64,000 nt of DNA, from positions 178,678-242,677 of the forward strand of contig NGFI01000005.1 in assembly GCA_002215645.1 (NCBI GenBank), given 5' to 3'. The stretch's first letter is position 1. Every line of letters starts with the position of its first letter. The notes below the pieces were generated by a model. That model did not search any database, was not told the origin of the DNA, and saw only the letters and a program-made list of their open reading frames with translations. The DNA is from Gemmatimonadetes bacterium 2013_60CM_65_52. Its GTDB lineage: Bacteria > Gemmatimonadota > Gemmatimonadetes > Gemmatimonadales > Gemmatimonadaceae. The position numbers and the translations under genes were made by a program. Of this stretch, positions 9,774 to 18,710 are shown piece by piece.

Positions 9774-11014
9774 GCGCTCGACGTCTCGCCGCCGCAGCCG
9801 TCCTTCTTCTCGCTGCGGCAGATCCGGTGCGGGCGCAGGCACTACCGGCCGGACCGCCCGCGGGCGAGGGCATGACCGTCACGCTCGTCACCGTGGGGCT
9901 CGGACCCGAGGTATTCGAGCGGTTCGGGCACAATGCGCTCTGGTTTCACGACGCTCGCACTGGCCAGGACGTCGTCTACCATTGGGGGTTGTTCAGCTTC
10001 AATGAGCCACATTTCATCGCGCGGTTCCTGACCGGTGATACGCACTACTGGATGGGTGGCGAGGACGCACGCGTGCTTCTCGCGGCGGAGCGCAATTCCG
10101 GGCGGCCGATCACGCTCCAGCATCTGGCGCTGACGCCCCGGCAGGTCGCTCACCTCCGCCAATTCGTGAGCTGGAACGCACGAGACGAGAACAAGTTCTA
10201 CCGCTACGACTACTTTCGCGACAACTGTTCTACGCGTCTGCGCGACGCACTCGATCTGGCGCTCGATGGCGCGCTGAAACGGGCGACGGACACGCTGCGC
10301 ACGGCACTGACATACCGCCGGGAGAGCGTTCGTCTGACCGATGGCGACCGGCCACTTCAGCTCGGAATCGACATCGCGCTCGGGCGGCCGGCAGACTCCC
10401 CGCTCACAGTGTGGCAATCGTTCTTCATCCCGATGCGGCTTCGCGATGCGCTTCGTGATCTGCGCGTCCCGAACGAGAGTGGCGCGCTGGTGCCGGTCGT
10501 GTCGAGCGAGCAGACCATTCCCGTGCCCGCCGGTATCACTCCAATTCCCGAGCTCCCGCACTCGCCTCGCCTCGCGCTGCGAACGTTCGTGCTCGGCGTA
10601 CTCCTCGCCGCGGTGGTCGTGGGATTGCGCATCATGTCCATGTCGCGCCGATCGGCGGCGTGGGGTCTCGCACTGTTCAGTGGGCTGTGGTCACTGGTGT
10701 GTGGCGTGCTCGGTGTCATCCTGCTGCTCGCATGGATCGCGACGCAACATGTCTTCTGGGCGTCGAACGAGAACGTGCTGCTCCTGACACCGTTCTCGCT
10801 CTTTCTCGCCGTTCTCGCGCCCGCGGCGATTCTCAGCCATCGGTTCGTCGTCGCTGCTTCGCGCCTCGCGAGCATCGTTTCCGCGCTGGCCATCGTGGCG
10901 TGCGTCCTGGCGATCATCGGCACACAGGAGAATCGGGCGGTCGTGGCCTTGTTCCTTCCGGTCCATCTGGCGCTGTGGTGGGCGCTTCGAACCGCGCCTT
11001 CCGCGCGCGCCTGA
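9770..11014 (+). CDS. DUF4105 (Lnb N-terminal-like) membrane protein
   Basis: A 414-residue protein with a signal segment ending near VRAQA (about residue 22). A periplasmic DUF4105 domain covers about 30-200, with GHNALWFHD and YDYFRDNCSTRLRD, where the His and Cys are typical of this papain-like-looking family. The C-terminal third has four or five membrane helices, starting near residue 265. This two-part layout is common in Bacteroidetes and Gemmatimonadetes; the biochemical role is not established. The GTG start overlaps the preceding stop as GTGA, and a signal peptide begins immediately, supporting this start over upstream in-frame codons. Confidence 0.82.
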   Translation: MSARRLAAAAVLLLAAADPVRAQALPAGPPAGEGMTVTLVTVGLGPEVFERFGHNALWFHDARTGQDVVYHWGLFSFNEPHFIARFLTGDTHYWMGGEDARVLLAAERNSGRPITLQHLALTPRQVAHLRQFVSWNARDENKFYRYDYFRDNCSTRLRDALDLALDGALKRATDTLRTALTYRRESVRLTDGDRPLQLGIDIALGRPADSPLTVWQSFFIPMRLRDALRDLRVPNESGALVPVVSSEQTIPVPAGITPIPELPHSPRLALRTFVLGVLLAAVVVGLRIMSMSRRSAAWGLALFSGLWSLVCGVLGVILLLAWIATQHVFWASNENVLLLTPFSLFLAVLAPAAILSHRFVVAASRLASIVSALAIVACVLAIIGTQENRAVVALFLPVHLALWWALRTAPSARA

Positions 11015-11028
11015 GCGCTCGCGCAAAG

Positions 11029-12156
11029 ATGCTGGACGTTCTCGTGATCGGTCTCGGCGCAATGGGCAGCGCCGCGCTGTTTCACGTGGCCGCGCGTGGA
11101 GCAAGCGTCGTCGGCATCGATGCGAACGTTCCTCCGCACACGCTCGGATCCACACACGGAAGGTCGCGCATCATCCGTGAGGCCTACTTCGAGCATCCCT
11201 CGTACGTGCCGCTCGTGCGGCGCGCGTTTCACAATTGGGCCGCGCTGGAACGCCGTGTGGGACGAACGCTGTATCGCCCTACCAGCGGGCTGATGGTGGG
11301 GCGACCCGACTCCGGTCTCGTCCGCGGCACGCTCGAGAGCTCGCGGCGGCATGACATCGCCGTCGAGGTCGTCGACGCGGCCGCAATGCGGACGCGATTT
11401 CCGTCCTTGGAGGCAGGTGCCGACATGGTCGGCGTGCTCGAGCAGAATGCCGGGGTGCTCGATCCGGAGGCGTGTGTGACGGCGCATCTTGATGCGGCGC
11501 GCGCTGCGGGAGGAATGGTTGCGACGGACGAACGGGTCACGCGCGTCGAGCCCGCTGCCGACCGTGTGACAGTGCATACCACAACGGGATCCCATGTCGC
11601 TCGGCGGGTCATCATCGCCGCCGGACCGTGGGCAGCCGAGCTACTCGCGGGACTTGGCGTCTCCTTGCCCCTCACCGTGGAGCGACAGTCGATGCACTGG
11701 TTCGCTCCCCGCGCGCGGCGCGATCTGTTCGACAGCGAGCACCTTCCGGTCACGCTCATCGAGCACGACGACGATCGGTACTTCTATCTCATCCCGGATC
11801 TCGGCGATGGTGTGAAGGCGGCGATTCATTACGAGGGCGCACTCGGTAGCCCCGATGATCTGTCGCGCGAGATCACCGACGAGGACGTGCTACCAGTCGC
11901 CCGATTGCTTGCGCGATTCGCGCCCGATGCCGTGGGACGGCGGCTCGCATCATCTGTCTGTCTTTACACCAATACGCCGGATCATCACTTCGTCGTCGAC
12001 GCAGTTCCGGGCGTCCCGCGAGCGATTCTCATGAGTCCGTGCTCCGGCCACGGCTTCAAGTTCGCGAGCGCGCTTGGCGAGGTCGTGGCTCAGCAAGCTC
12101 TCGGCGAACCGCCGGAGCTCGATCTCTCGCGTTTTCGAGCGGACAGATTCGCATGA
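11029..12156 (+). CDS. solA: Sarcosine oxidase / N-methyltryptophan oxidase-like flavoprotein
   Basis: A 375-residue FAD-dependent amine oxidase of the monomeric sarcosine oxidase (MSOX/SolA) family. The dinucleotide-binding GLGAMGSAALFHVA lies at 8-21, STHGRSRIIREAYF at 41-54 is the family fingerprint, and CLYTNTPDHHF begins at Cys311, matching the cysteine that holds FAD covalently in MSOX (Cys315). A C-terminal SGHGFKFASALGEV follows. Such enzymes oxidise sarcosine or other N-methyl amino acids, giving formaldehyde and H2O2. Its stop overlaps the hyuA start as ATGA, so the three genes are probably co-translated, which favours a sarcosine-type substrate. Confidence 0.85.
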   Translation: MLDVLVIGLGAMGSAALFHVAARGASVVGIDANVPPHTLGSTHGRSRIIREAYFEHPSYVPLVRRAFHNWAALERRVGRTLYRPTSGLMVGRPDSGLVRGTLESSRRHDIAVEVVDAAAMRTRFPSLEAGADMVGVLEQNAGVLDPEACVTAHLDAARAAGGMVATDERVTRVEPAADRVTVHTTTGSHVARRVIIAAGPWAAELLAGLGVSLPLTVERQSMHWFAPRARRDLFDSEHLPVTLIEHDDDRYFYLIPDLGDGVKAAIHYEGALGSPDDLSREITDEDVLPVARLLARFAPDAVGRRLASSVCLYTNTPDHHFVVDAVPGVPRAILMSPCSGHGFKFASALGEVVAQQALGEPPELDLSRFRADRFA

Positions 12157-14087
12157 GTCAGACGTCATCGCTCTCGGTTGGCGTGGATGTCGGCGGTACG
12201 TTCACCGATCTCGTGGCGGTGGACGCGGAAGGGCGCATCACGACGCAAAAGGTGCCGAGCACGCCGGCCGATCAAAGCGAGGCAGTCGCTGGCGCCTTAC
12301 GCCTTTTAGGCGATACGAATGTCAATCGCTTTGTGCATGGAACGACGATCGCGACGAATGCACTGTTGGAGCGGAGCGGATCGAGGGTCGTGCTCGTGGC
12401 GACGGAGGGTTTCACCGACGTCCTGCATCTCGCGCGGCAGGATCGTGCGTCCCTATATGATCTTGCGCGCCATCATCCCGCGCCGCTCGTGCGTCGTGAG
12501 GACACGGTCGGCGTGCGCGAGCGCATGGTGCCCGAGGGTATCCATGTTGCCTTGAGCGACGAGGCTTTGGACGCCGCTGTGGAGCGCGTGCGCAAGCTTG
12601 CGCCCGACGTCGTGGTCGTCGCACTGCTCCACGCCTATGCGGACGCCACCCACGAGCAGCGAGTCGGCGACGCCCTCTGCAAAGCACTACCGGCAGCCGA
12701 GGTCGTCCTGGCATCGGACGTGTTTCCGGAGATTCGGGAATACGAGCGCACCGCGACCTCCGTGGCGGAAGGCTATCTCCGCCCTGCGGTGTCGCGGTAT
12801 CTCACGAAGCTCTCCGAGCGAGCACGCGACGTCGGCGTCCCGGCGCCCGGCGTCATGACGTCCGGAGGCGGCATGCGAACGGTAGGTGAGGCCGCGCGGA
12901 ACGCTGCGTCGCTCGCTCTCTCAGGACCGGCAGGCGGCGTCGTGGGCGCAGCGGCGGTGGTCAAAGCGGCGGGATTCACCGACGCACTGACGGTGGACAT
13001 CGGCGGAACGAGCGCCGACGTCGGGCTCATCCTGAGTGGAGAAGCACTCGTTGAGCGGGGTGGACGCGTGGCGGGCGTTCCCATCGCTCTCCCGCGCGTG
13101 CTCGTGGAGACGGTGAGTGCTGGCGGCGGCAGCATCGGGTGGATCGACGACGGCGGCGCTCTTCGGGTCGGACCCCAAAGTGCGGGCGCCGTGCCGGGTC
13201 CCGCCGCGTTCGGACGTGGAGGCACTCGAGCCACCGTCACCGACGCGCATGTGCTCCTCGGACATATCACCGCGTCGGCGCTCAGTGGCGGAGTTACGTT
13301 GGATGCCGACGCGGCGCGTGCGGCGGTCGGGGCTCTGGCGCAACAACTCGGTGCCCCTCCGGACCGCGTTGCCCGAGCGATGATCGACATCGCCGATGCG
13401 GCTGTTGCGCGCGCGCTGCGACGTGTGAGCATCGAGCGAGGTGTGAACCCTCGCGACTGTGTGCTCGTGCCATTCGGCGGCGGGGGACCGCTGCACGCGT
13501 GCGGTCTCGCCGAACAGCTCGGGATGTCGACAGTCTTCATTCCGCCCCACGCGGGCGTGCTCAGCGCCGTAGGGCTTGCGATAACCTCCGAGCGACGCGA
13601 GCGCATGGTCAGCGTGCTTGCTCTCGCGGCCGCGTTGGATGCGGGCGCGCTTCGGGCACACATGGCGCGTGCGGCGCAGGGCGTCGTTGCCGGCGACACA
13701 TGGTCGCGCGAATGGACGGCACGGATGCGATACGTGGGGCAGGGGCACGAGCTGGACATCGCGGTTCGGTCCGGCGACGACGGCGGAGCGCTCGCGACGC
13801 GCTTTGCCGCCGAGCATGAGCGGCGCAACGGATTCACGCTCGAGGCGCAGGTGGAGATCATCGGCATGCGCCACGTCGCGAGCGGCCCGTCGAACGCCGT
13901 GCAGTTTCGCCGCGCGTCGAAGTCTGCGTGGGATCCGTCCACTGCCGTGGACGACGGTGGCACCTTCGCGGCCGACATCTCGGGCCCCGCGGTCGTCGTC
14001 CTCGAGGGAGCGACCTTGCGCATTTCGGATGGCTGGGCGGCCGAGCCGCACGTGACGGGTGGATGGCTCTTACGTCGGACGCCATGA
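12153..14087 (+). CDS. hyuA: Hydantoinase/oxoprolinase subunit A
   Basis: A 644-residue HyuA-family protein, the ATP-binding half of ATP-dependent hydantoinases and 5-oxoprolinases. The actin-like N-terminus has GVDVGGTFTDLV, then HGTTIATNALLER, with later SGPAGGVVGAA, LTVDIGGTSADVG and VPFGGGGPLHACGLA. Homologues pair with HyuB to open N-methylhydantoin, carbapenem-like or 5-oxoproline rings with ATP hydrolysis, or form acetone/acetophenone carboxylases. Here it is followed by hyuB with a four-base overlap and preceded by a sarcosine-oxidase-like gene, so N-methylhydantoin or a related cyclic N-methyl amide is the most attractive guess. The ATG overlaps the solA stop. Confidence 0.9.
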   Translation: MSQTSSLSVGVDVGGTFTDLVAVDAEGRITTQKVPSTPADQSEAVAGALRLLGDTNVNRFVHGTTIATNALLERSGSRVVLVATEGFTDVLHLARQDRASLYDLARHHPAPLVRREDTVGVRERMVPEGIHVALSDEALDAAVERVRKLAPDVVVVALLHAYADATHEQRVGDALCKALPAAEVVLASDVFPEIREYERTATSVAEGYLRPAVSRYLTKLSERARDVGVPAPGVMTSGGGMRTVGEAARNAASLALSGPAGGVVGAAAVVKAAGFTDALTVDIGGTSADVGLILSGEALVERGGRVAGVPIALPRVLVETVSAGGGSIGWIDDGGALRVGPQSAGAVPGPAAFGRGGTRATVTDAHVLLGHITASALSGGVTLDADAARAAVGALAQQLGAPPDRVARAMIDIADAAVARALRRVSIERGVNPRDCVLVPFGGGGPLHACGLAEQLGMSTVFIPPHAGVLSAVGLAITSERRERMVSVLALAAALDAGALRAHMARAAQGVVAGDTWSREWTARMRYVGQGHELDIAVRSGDDGGALATRFAAEHERRNGFTLEAQVEIIGMRHVASGPSNAVQFRRASKSAWDPSTAVDDGGTFAADISGPAVVVLEGATLRISDGWAAEPHVTGGWLLRRTP

Positions 14088-15652
14088 TCGATCCACTCGA
14101 GCTGTCCGTGCTGTCCCACGGTGTCGCGATGATCGCGGAGGAGATGGGTGCGGTGCTCGTTCGCGGGGCACTTTCACCGAACATTCGTGAGCGTCGTGAT
14201 GCATCGTCGGCGATCTTCGATGCACGGGGCCGCATGATCGCACAGGCAGCGCACATTCCCGTGCACCTCGGCGCCATGCCGGAGTCCGTGGCCGCCGTGC
14301 GGGCACGGAATCCATCGCCGGGCGACGTCTTTCTGCTCAACGACCCGTATCGAGGCGGATCGCACCTCCCGGATCTCACCCTCGTCGAAGCCGTTGACGT
14401 GGACGGTGCCGTCGGCGGTTACACCGCGGTTCGCGCACATCATGCCGATGTGGGAGGCATGAGTCCCGGCAGCATGCCGCAAGGCGCGACGGAGCTCGTC
14501 CAGGAAGGATTGATCGTTCCTCCGATCCGGATCGTTCGAGCTGGACGTATTGACGAGGAGCTCCTCGAATTCGTGCTCGCGAACGTCCGCACCCCAGACG
14601 AGCGTCGCGGCGATCTCGGCGCGCAGCTCGCCGCATGCGCGAGCGGCGCCTCCGGCTGGCAAGCGCTGTCCGCGCGCCTCGGCGCGACGAAGCTCCGCGC
14701 CGCATGCGACGCTCTGCTCGACTATGCCGAGCGGCGTGTGCGTGCGCGGCTCGGGCAGATGGAGGGCGCGCGCGGGACTGCGCGCGATTGTCTCGAGGGA
14801 GACGGCGTCACCGACGACGATATCGAGGTGCGCGTTGCGCTCCAGGTTGGTAACAGCACCCTCCACCTGGACTTTACCGGGAGCGCGCCGCAGGTGGCAG
14901 GCAACGTGAATTGTCCATCCGCTGTGACGCGCGCGGCGGCCGTCTTTGCACTGCGCACGCTGCTCGATGACGACGTGCCGACGAACGACGGCATCGCGCG
15001 CGCGCTGGCGCTCACGCTGCCGGAGCGGAGCGTCCTCAATGCAGCGTGGCCCGCCGCGGTGGCCGCTGGCAATGTGGAGCTGTCACAGCGCATCGCGGAT
15101 ACCATTCTCGCTGCGTTCGGCGACGCGGGCGTGGACGTCGCCGCGCAGGGGCAGGGCACGATGAACAACGTCACCTTCGGCGGCACGGGCTGGACGTTTT
15201 ACGAGACGCTTGGCGGCGGGCAGGGCGCGAGCTCGCGCGGCGAGGGGCCGAGCGGCGTGCACGTCGGCATGAGCAATACACTCAACACGCCAGTGGAATC
15301 GCTCGAGCGGTCGACGCCATTACGCGTCGAGCGCTACGCGCTGCGCGATGGATCAGGCGGCGATGGTGCGTACCGCGGCGGCTGCGGCGTCGTGCGAGCC
15401 TATCGCACCACGGCACCGAGTACGGTGACGCTACTCACCGAGCGAAGGCGTCACGCTCCGCGCGGAGTCGCCGATGGCGGTGATGGAGCCACGGGTCGCA
15501 ACCTCCTCAACGGCGAACCGCTACCAGCGAAATGCCGCCGTACGCTTCAACCTGGTGACGTCGTGACGATCGAGACACCTGGAGGAGGTGGATATGGAGC
15601 TGCGACAGTACGAGCAGAGGCCAGTAAGAGCAAGACAACATTACGGCAATAA
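14084..15652 (+). CDS. hyuB: Hydantoinase/oxoprolinase subunit B
   Basis: A 522-residue HyuB-family protein, the partner of HyuA. Landmarks are LNDPYRGGSHLPDLTL, RAHHADVGGMSPGSMP, the later GNVNCPSAVTRAA and a glycine-rich end LQPGDVVTIETPGGGGYG that is standard for this family. It has normal length. The start ATG 14084 overlaps the hyuA TGA, so equal stoichiometry through coupled translation is expected. The stop TAA at 15650-15652 abuts the left arm of an inverted repeat, and no other gene of the pathway follows on this strand. Confidence 0.9.
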   Translation: MIDPLELSVLSHGVAMIAEEMGAVLVRGALSPNIRERRDASSAIFDARGRMIAQAAHIPVHLGAMPESVAAVRARNPSPGDVFLLNDPYRGGSHLPDLTLVEAVDVDGAVGGYTAVRAHHADVGGMSPGSMPQGATELVQEGLIVPPIRIVRAGRIDEELLEFVLANVRTPDERRGDLGAQLAACASGASGWQALSARLGATKLRAACDALLDYAERRVRARLGQMEGARGTARDCLEGDGVTDDDIEVRVALQVGNSTLHLDFTGSAPQVAGNVNCPSAVTRAAAVFALRTLLDDDVPTNDGIARALALTLPERSVLNAAWPAAVAAGNVELSQRIADTILAAFGDAGVDVAAQGQGTMNNVTFGGTGWTFYETLGGGQGASSRGEGPSGVHVGMSNTLNTPVESLERSTPLRVERYALRDGSGGDGAYRGGCGVVRAYRTTAPSTVTLLTERRRHAPRGVADGGDGATGRNLLNGEPLPAKCRRTLQPGDVVTIETPGGGGYGAATVRAEASKSKTTLRQ

Positions 15653-15771
15653 ACCACAGAGAACACAGAGGACGCAGAGATTTGCTCGGACCTGAAATGA
15701 TCTTGACAGCACATGTTTACGCGGTGCTGTTCCGCTTACAAGGCTCTGTGCTCTCTGTGTCCTCTGTGGTT
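15652..15771. repeat. Imperfect inverted repeat of the CCACAGAGGACACAGAG type
   Basis: Two 28-base arms (15652-15679 and 15744-15771) match at 24 of 28 positions in inverted orientation, separated by 64 bases. The arms consist of tandem CACAGAG-like heptamers and are clearly AT/GA-richer than the flanking genes. The element fills the gap between the convergent hyuB and HD-GYP genes, starting exactly at the hyuB stop codon. I see no coding sequence in it. It could be a dispersed REP-like unit or a bidirectional transcription stop. Confidence 0.8.
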
Positions 15772-15797
15772 AAATAGGGCCTCTGCTGTTCTCTGCC

Positions 15798-17759
15798 TCA
15801 CTCGTCCGAGCTGCTCCTCGCTAGCGCCTCATACACACGCGCGGCGACGAATGCATCGAGGAGGTTGGCGTCGAGCATCCCCTCCTTCGCCTCCATGTGC
15901 AGGATGTCGATCGCTCGCTCGATGGGAACCGCACGCTTGTACGGCCGGTCCGTCGCGGTGAGCGCATCGAAGATGTCCGCGATCGTCATCATCCGGGTCT
16001 GCACCGGAATGGCGTCCGCCGAAATCGCGTTGGGATATCCTCGGCCGTTCAGCTTTTCATGATGGCCGTACGCGATGGTCGGAATGCCTTTGAGCTCCCG
16101 CGTCCACGGAATCTGCTCGAGAAAGCGGTACGTATGCGTCACGTGCGACTCGATCTCGCGCCGCTCCCGGTCGTCGAGATTGCCCTTGCGGATCATCAGG
16201 AACTGGAGCTCGTGATCGTCGAGCAACGACCGCTCCGTGCCGTCGAAGTCGACAAAGTGTCGGCGATTGATCTCCTGGAGCGTCTCGAAGCTGCCCTCGG
16301 GCAGCACGGTCGGCTCGTTGGCGCGCGCGATGGCGTCCAGGAACCGCATCAGCTCGGCTTTGCGCGACGCGCGCACCTGGTCCAGCCGCGTGACGGCCGC
16401 CTCATATCGCTCCCTGCCATGTGACAGCAGATATTCGGCGCGCTCCCGCTCGTACTCGAGGTCCGTTCGCTGCATGAGCAGCGAAAAGCGGTTGCGCACG
16501 ATCTCGAGATCGGAGGGATACAGCTTCTTCTGTTTGACGAGCACCTGCTCGCGGACGCCGACCTTTCCGAAGTCGTGGAGCAGACCGGCGTAGCGCAGCT
16601 CGCGCATCTGTTCGCGCGAGAACATTACCTCGCGGTATGGCCCGTCGTTCGCTCGGTCCACAACTTCCGCCAGCCCGACGGTCAGCGTGGCGACGCGCGA
16701 CGAATGTCCCGACGTGGTGGGATCGCGCGACTCGATGGCCGTGACCGCCGCGGTGACGAAGCCCTCGAAGAGCCGTTCGATGTCCTCGTACAACCGCCCG
16801 TTCTCGATGGCCACCGCCGCCTGCGACGCAAGCGCCGACGTCAGCTCCACACAGCGGTCGTCGTACGTCAGGACCTCACGATCCACTACCTCGGCGGACG
16901 CGAGCTTCGTCTCGGGCGAGCGCTTCCGATTGATGAGCTGAAGCACGCCCACGACCTCATCGCGGTGCGACTTCATCGGCAGCACGAGCATGGACTTCGT
17001 GCGATAGCCGAATTTCTCGTCGAAGCTTCTGTTCTGCTTGTAGGAGACGTCGTCTGGCAGCAAGTAGACGTCGCCAATGACGAGAGGCTCCCCGGTGGCG
17101 GCCGCGTACCCTGACAGGCTGCCATGATCGATTGCGACCGTCGAGCTGCGGAACGGGAGGTTGGGCAGCGAATGGTTCTGCGCCGTGGCGAACTGAAGCC
17201 GCAACGGACGGCCGTTGTCGTCGCGCTCCACCAGGTAGAGCGAGCCCGCATCGCTCGCCGTGAGACGGCGCGCCTGCGTGAGAATCAACTCGAGGAGAGT
17301 CTGAAGATCGCGTTCGTTCGACAGCGCCACCCCGATGGCGGTCAGCTGCGTGAGTTCGCGCGCGCGATCGGCCGCCAACTCCTTCGATTGCCGCTCGGCC
17401 ACGAGTGACGCCGCGTGCCGGAATGCCCCGCGGAGCGCGGCCATGACCGCACCCACCTTTGCGTCGCCCGGAAGCCAGCTCGTCAGACAGTCGACCGGAA
17501 AGTCCGCCGGCGGCTCGGTTTCGCCCGGCTCGCCGAGTCCTACGATGGCGGCGAGGTGCGACAGCTCGTGCACGCGTGCGTCGTCGTCACCCGCGCTGGC
17601 GAGCAGCGCACGGTCCAGTGCAATGACGGTGGGACGATCCTCGTCGAGCGTGCGGGCCGTTGGCAGCGCGGGCACGCGTCGTACCTCCACGTCGTCTCCA
17701 CGGCGACCGAGTGGCGCCGAGAGCGTGCGTCCCATTGCTGTAATGAGCAGCGGTTTCAT
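15798..17759 (-). CDS. GAF and HD-GYP domain protein, probable c-di-GMP phosphodiesterase
   Basis: A 653-residue soluble signalling protein. Residues 1-110 form a divergent receiver-like N-terminus, a GAF sensor domain covers about 145-322, and an HD-GYP domain about 330-640. Metal and catalytic motifs are present: GHSSRVA (His352), LLHDFGKVG (His395/Asp396), HHEKLNGRGYP (566-576) and IADIFDALT. HD-GYP enzymes hydrolyse cyclic di-GMP to pGpG or GMP. Between the HD helix and the region equivalent to HPEIG there is an insertion of about 110 residues (about 425-535) rich in charged helices. It is convergent with hyuB across the inverted repeat. Confidence 0.88.
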   Translation of the reverse strand: MKPLLITAMGRTLSAPLGRRGDDVEVRRVPALPTARTLDEDRPTVIALDRALLASAGDDDARVHELSHLAAIVGLGEPGETEPPADFPVDCLTSWLPGDAKVGAVMAALRGAFRHAASLVAERQSKELAADRARELTQLTAIGVALSNERDLQTLLELILTQARRLTASDAGSLYLVERDDNGRPLRLQFATAQNHSLPNLPFRSSTVAIDHGSLSGYAAATGEPLVIGDVYLLPDDVSYKQNRSFDEKFGYRTKSMLVLPMKSHRDEVVGVLQLINRKRSPETKLASAEVVDREVLTYDDRCVELTSALASQAAVAIENGRLYEDIERLFEGFVTAAVTAIESRDPTTSGHSSRVATLTVGLAEVVDRANDGPYREVMFSREQMRELRYAGLLHDFGKVGVREQVLVKQKKLYPSDLEIVRNRFSLLMQRTDLEYERERAEYLLSHGRERYEAAVTRLDQVRASRKAELMRFLDAIARANEPTVLPEGSFETLQEINRRHFVDFDGTERSLLDDHELQFLMIRKGNLDDRERREIESHVTHTYRFLEQIPWTRELKGIPTIAYGHHEKLNGRGYPNAISADAIPVQTRMMTIADIFDALTATDRPYKRAVPIERAIDILHMEAKEGMLDANLLDAFVAARVYEALARSSSDE

Positions 17760-17826
17760 GCGGGCCGTGTCACCTCGCGCGAGCCAACGACATGCGGGAA
17801 CTCTTAGCGTGAGCGTCCGAAACGAC

Positions 17827-17864
17827 GAACCCGCCGCCGTCTCAGAATGGACGGCGGCGGGTTC
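17827..17864 (-). terminator. Perfect 15-bp hairpin after the CsgG-like gene
   Basis: A flawless 15-bp GC-rich stem (17827-17841 with 17850-17864) encloses an eight-base loop, 21 bases downstream of the stop of the gene on the minus strand. Only a short T-stretch follows (GTCGTTTCGG on the minus strand). It most likely ends the CsgG-like transcript before the HD-GYP gene. Confidence 0.7.
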
Positions 17865-17885
17865 AATTGCCAGTGGCGACGGGAG

Positions 17886-18641
17886 CTACTTGTTCGTGAG
17901 CGAATTCTTCTCGCGTTGTGCGGGCTCGTAGTTCGGGAACTCCTTCAGCACGGCGCTAAAGAGCTCCACGGCCGCCGACTTGTTGCCCTTGTCCTTCTGG
18001 TCGAGCGCCTTTCCGTACAGGACGGCGACGCGCATCGGCATCTTGGTCGTGGCGGTGGGCGCGGCGGCGGGAGTCCCTGCCTGCTGTGCCGCAGGCGACG
18101 GCGCCGGGGTGGCGTCGCCCGTGCGGCGCACCGGCGCCGGCAGATGCATGCCCGTATTCAACTTCCCGGCGAGGTTCGCGACAGCCGTCATGATGTTGTC
18201 CGCCTTGTCGTCCACACGCTCCGTGTACTCGATCTCGCCCGTCTCCACGTTCACGGCGCGCGCGTCGATTCGGATGTTGTCCTTCGGATCCTTCATGAAG
18301 CCGCCCATGATCATGTGCTGCGCACCGAGCAGCTTGCCGATCTTGATGGTGGTCTCCTTGTCGATCAGTCCGCCCTTCACGAGTGATTGCTCGTCCACGA
18401 GCTTCTGCACCTGCTCGCGCTCGATCACGCGGACGTTCTTGTTGCCGGACATCTCGGTGACGAGGAAATCCGGGATGCCCTTGGCCAGCCCGTCATAGTC
18501 TTTCGCGCCGGGTCCGAAGGCGTTGTTGTTGAACTGGATGATCGCCACCGTCGGCTTCCCCTGCGCCTGCACTGCGAAGAGGGGGGCGACGAGGCCGACT
18601 GCGGCCGCGGCCAGCAGGGCGAAACGTGACATGCGGGTCAT
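17886..18641 (-). CDS. Exported CsgG/FlgO-like protein with C-terminal TPR-like helices
   Basis: A 251-residue exported protein. The signal peptide (about 1-26) ends at AVQA. Residues 30-165 resemble the CsgG/FlgO beta-alpha-beta fold: TVAIIQFNNNAFG, the VIEREQVQKLVDEQ core motif, LLGAQHMIMGGF and DARAVNVETGEI. A Pro/Ala linker (about 170-200) leads to a short helical pair like one TPR unit. CsgG forms an outer-membrane pore for curli, but this one lacks an N-terminal lipobox Cys, so a periplasmic or surface role is as likely. ATG 18641 is preceded by a strong GGAGGA site (18646-18651); the longer frame to 18704 lacks one. Confidence 0.8.
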   Translation of the reverse strand: MTRMSRFALLAAAAVGLVAPLFAVQAQGKPTVAIIQFNNNAFGPGAKDYDGLAKGIPDFLVTEMSGNKNVRVIEREQVQKLVDEQSLVKGGLIDKETTIKIGKLLGAQHMIMGGFMKDPKDNIRIDARAVNVETGEIEYTERVDDKADNIMTAVANLAGKLNTGMHLPAPVRRTGDATPAPSPAAQQAGTPAAAPTATTKMPMRVAVLYGKALDQKDKGNKSAAVELFSAVLKEFPNYEPAQREKNSLTNK

Positions 18642-18710
18642 GGTCTCCTCCGAGACTCGAACAGATGCACTGCACCGTACCGTGGCGCACTCGCGCCGAT
18701 CCATCAGCCC

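Noticed and set aside
15713-15961. Short open frame over the inverted repeat
   Set aside because: It spans a non-coding palindrome and the end of the HD-GYP gene, with no start signal or similarity.
17886-18641. Curli secretion system
   Set aside because: Only a CsgG-like domain is present; there is no csgA, csgB, csgE or csgF, and no lipobox Cys.
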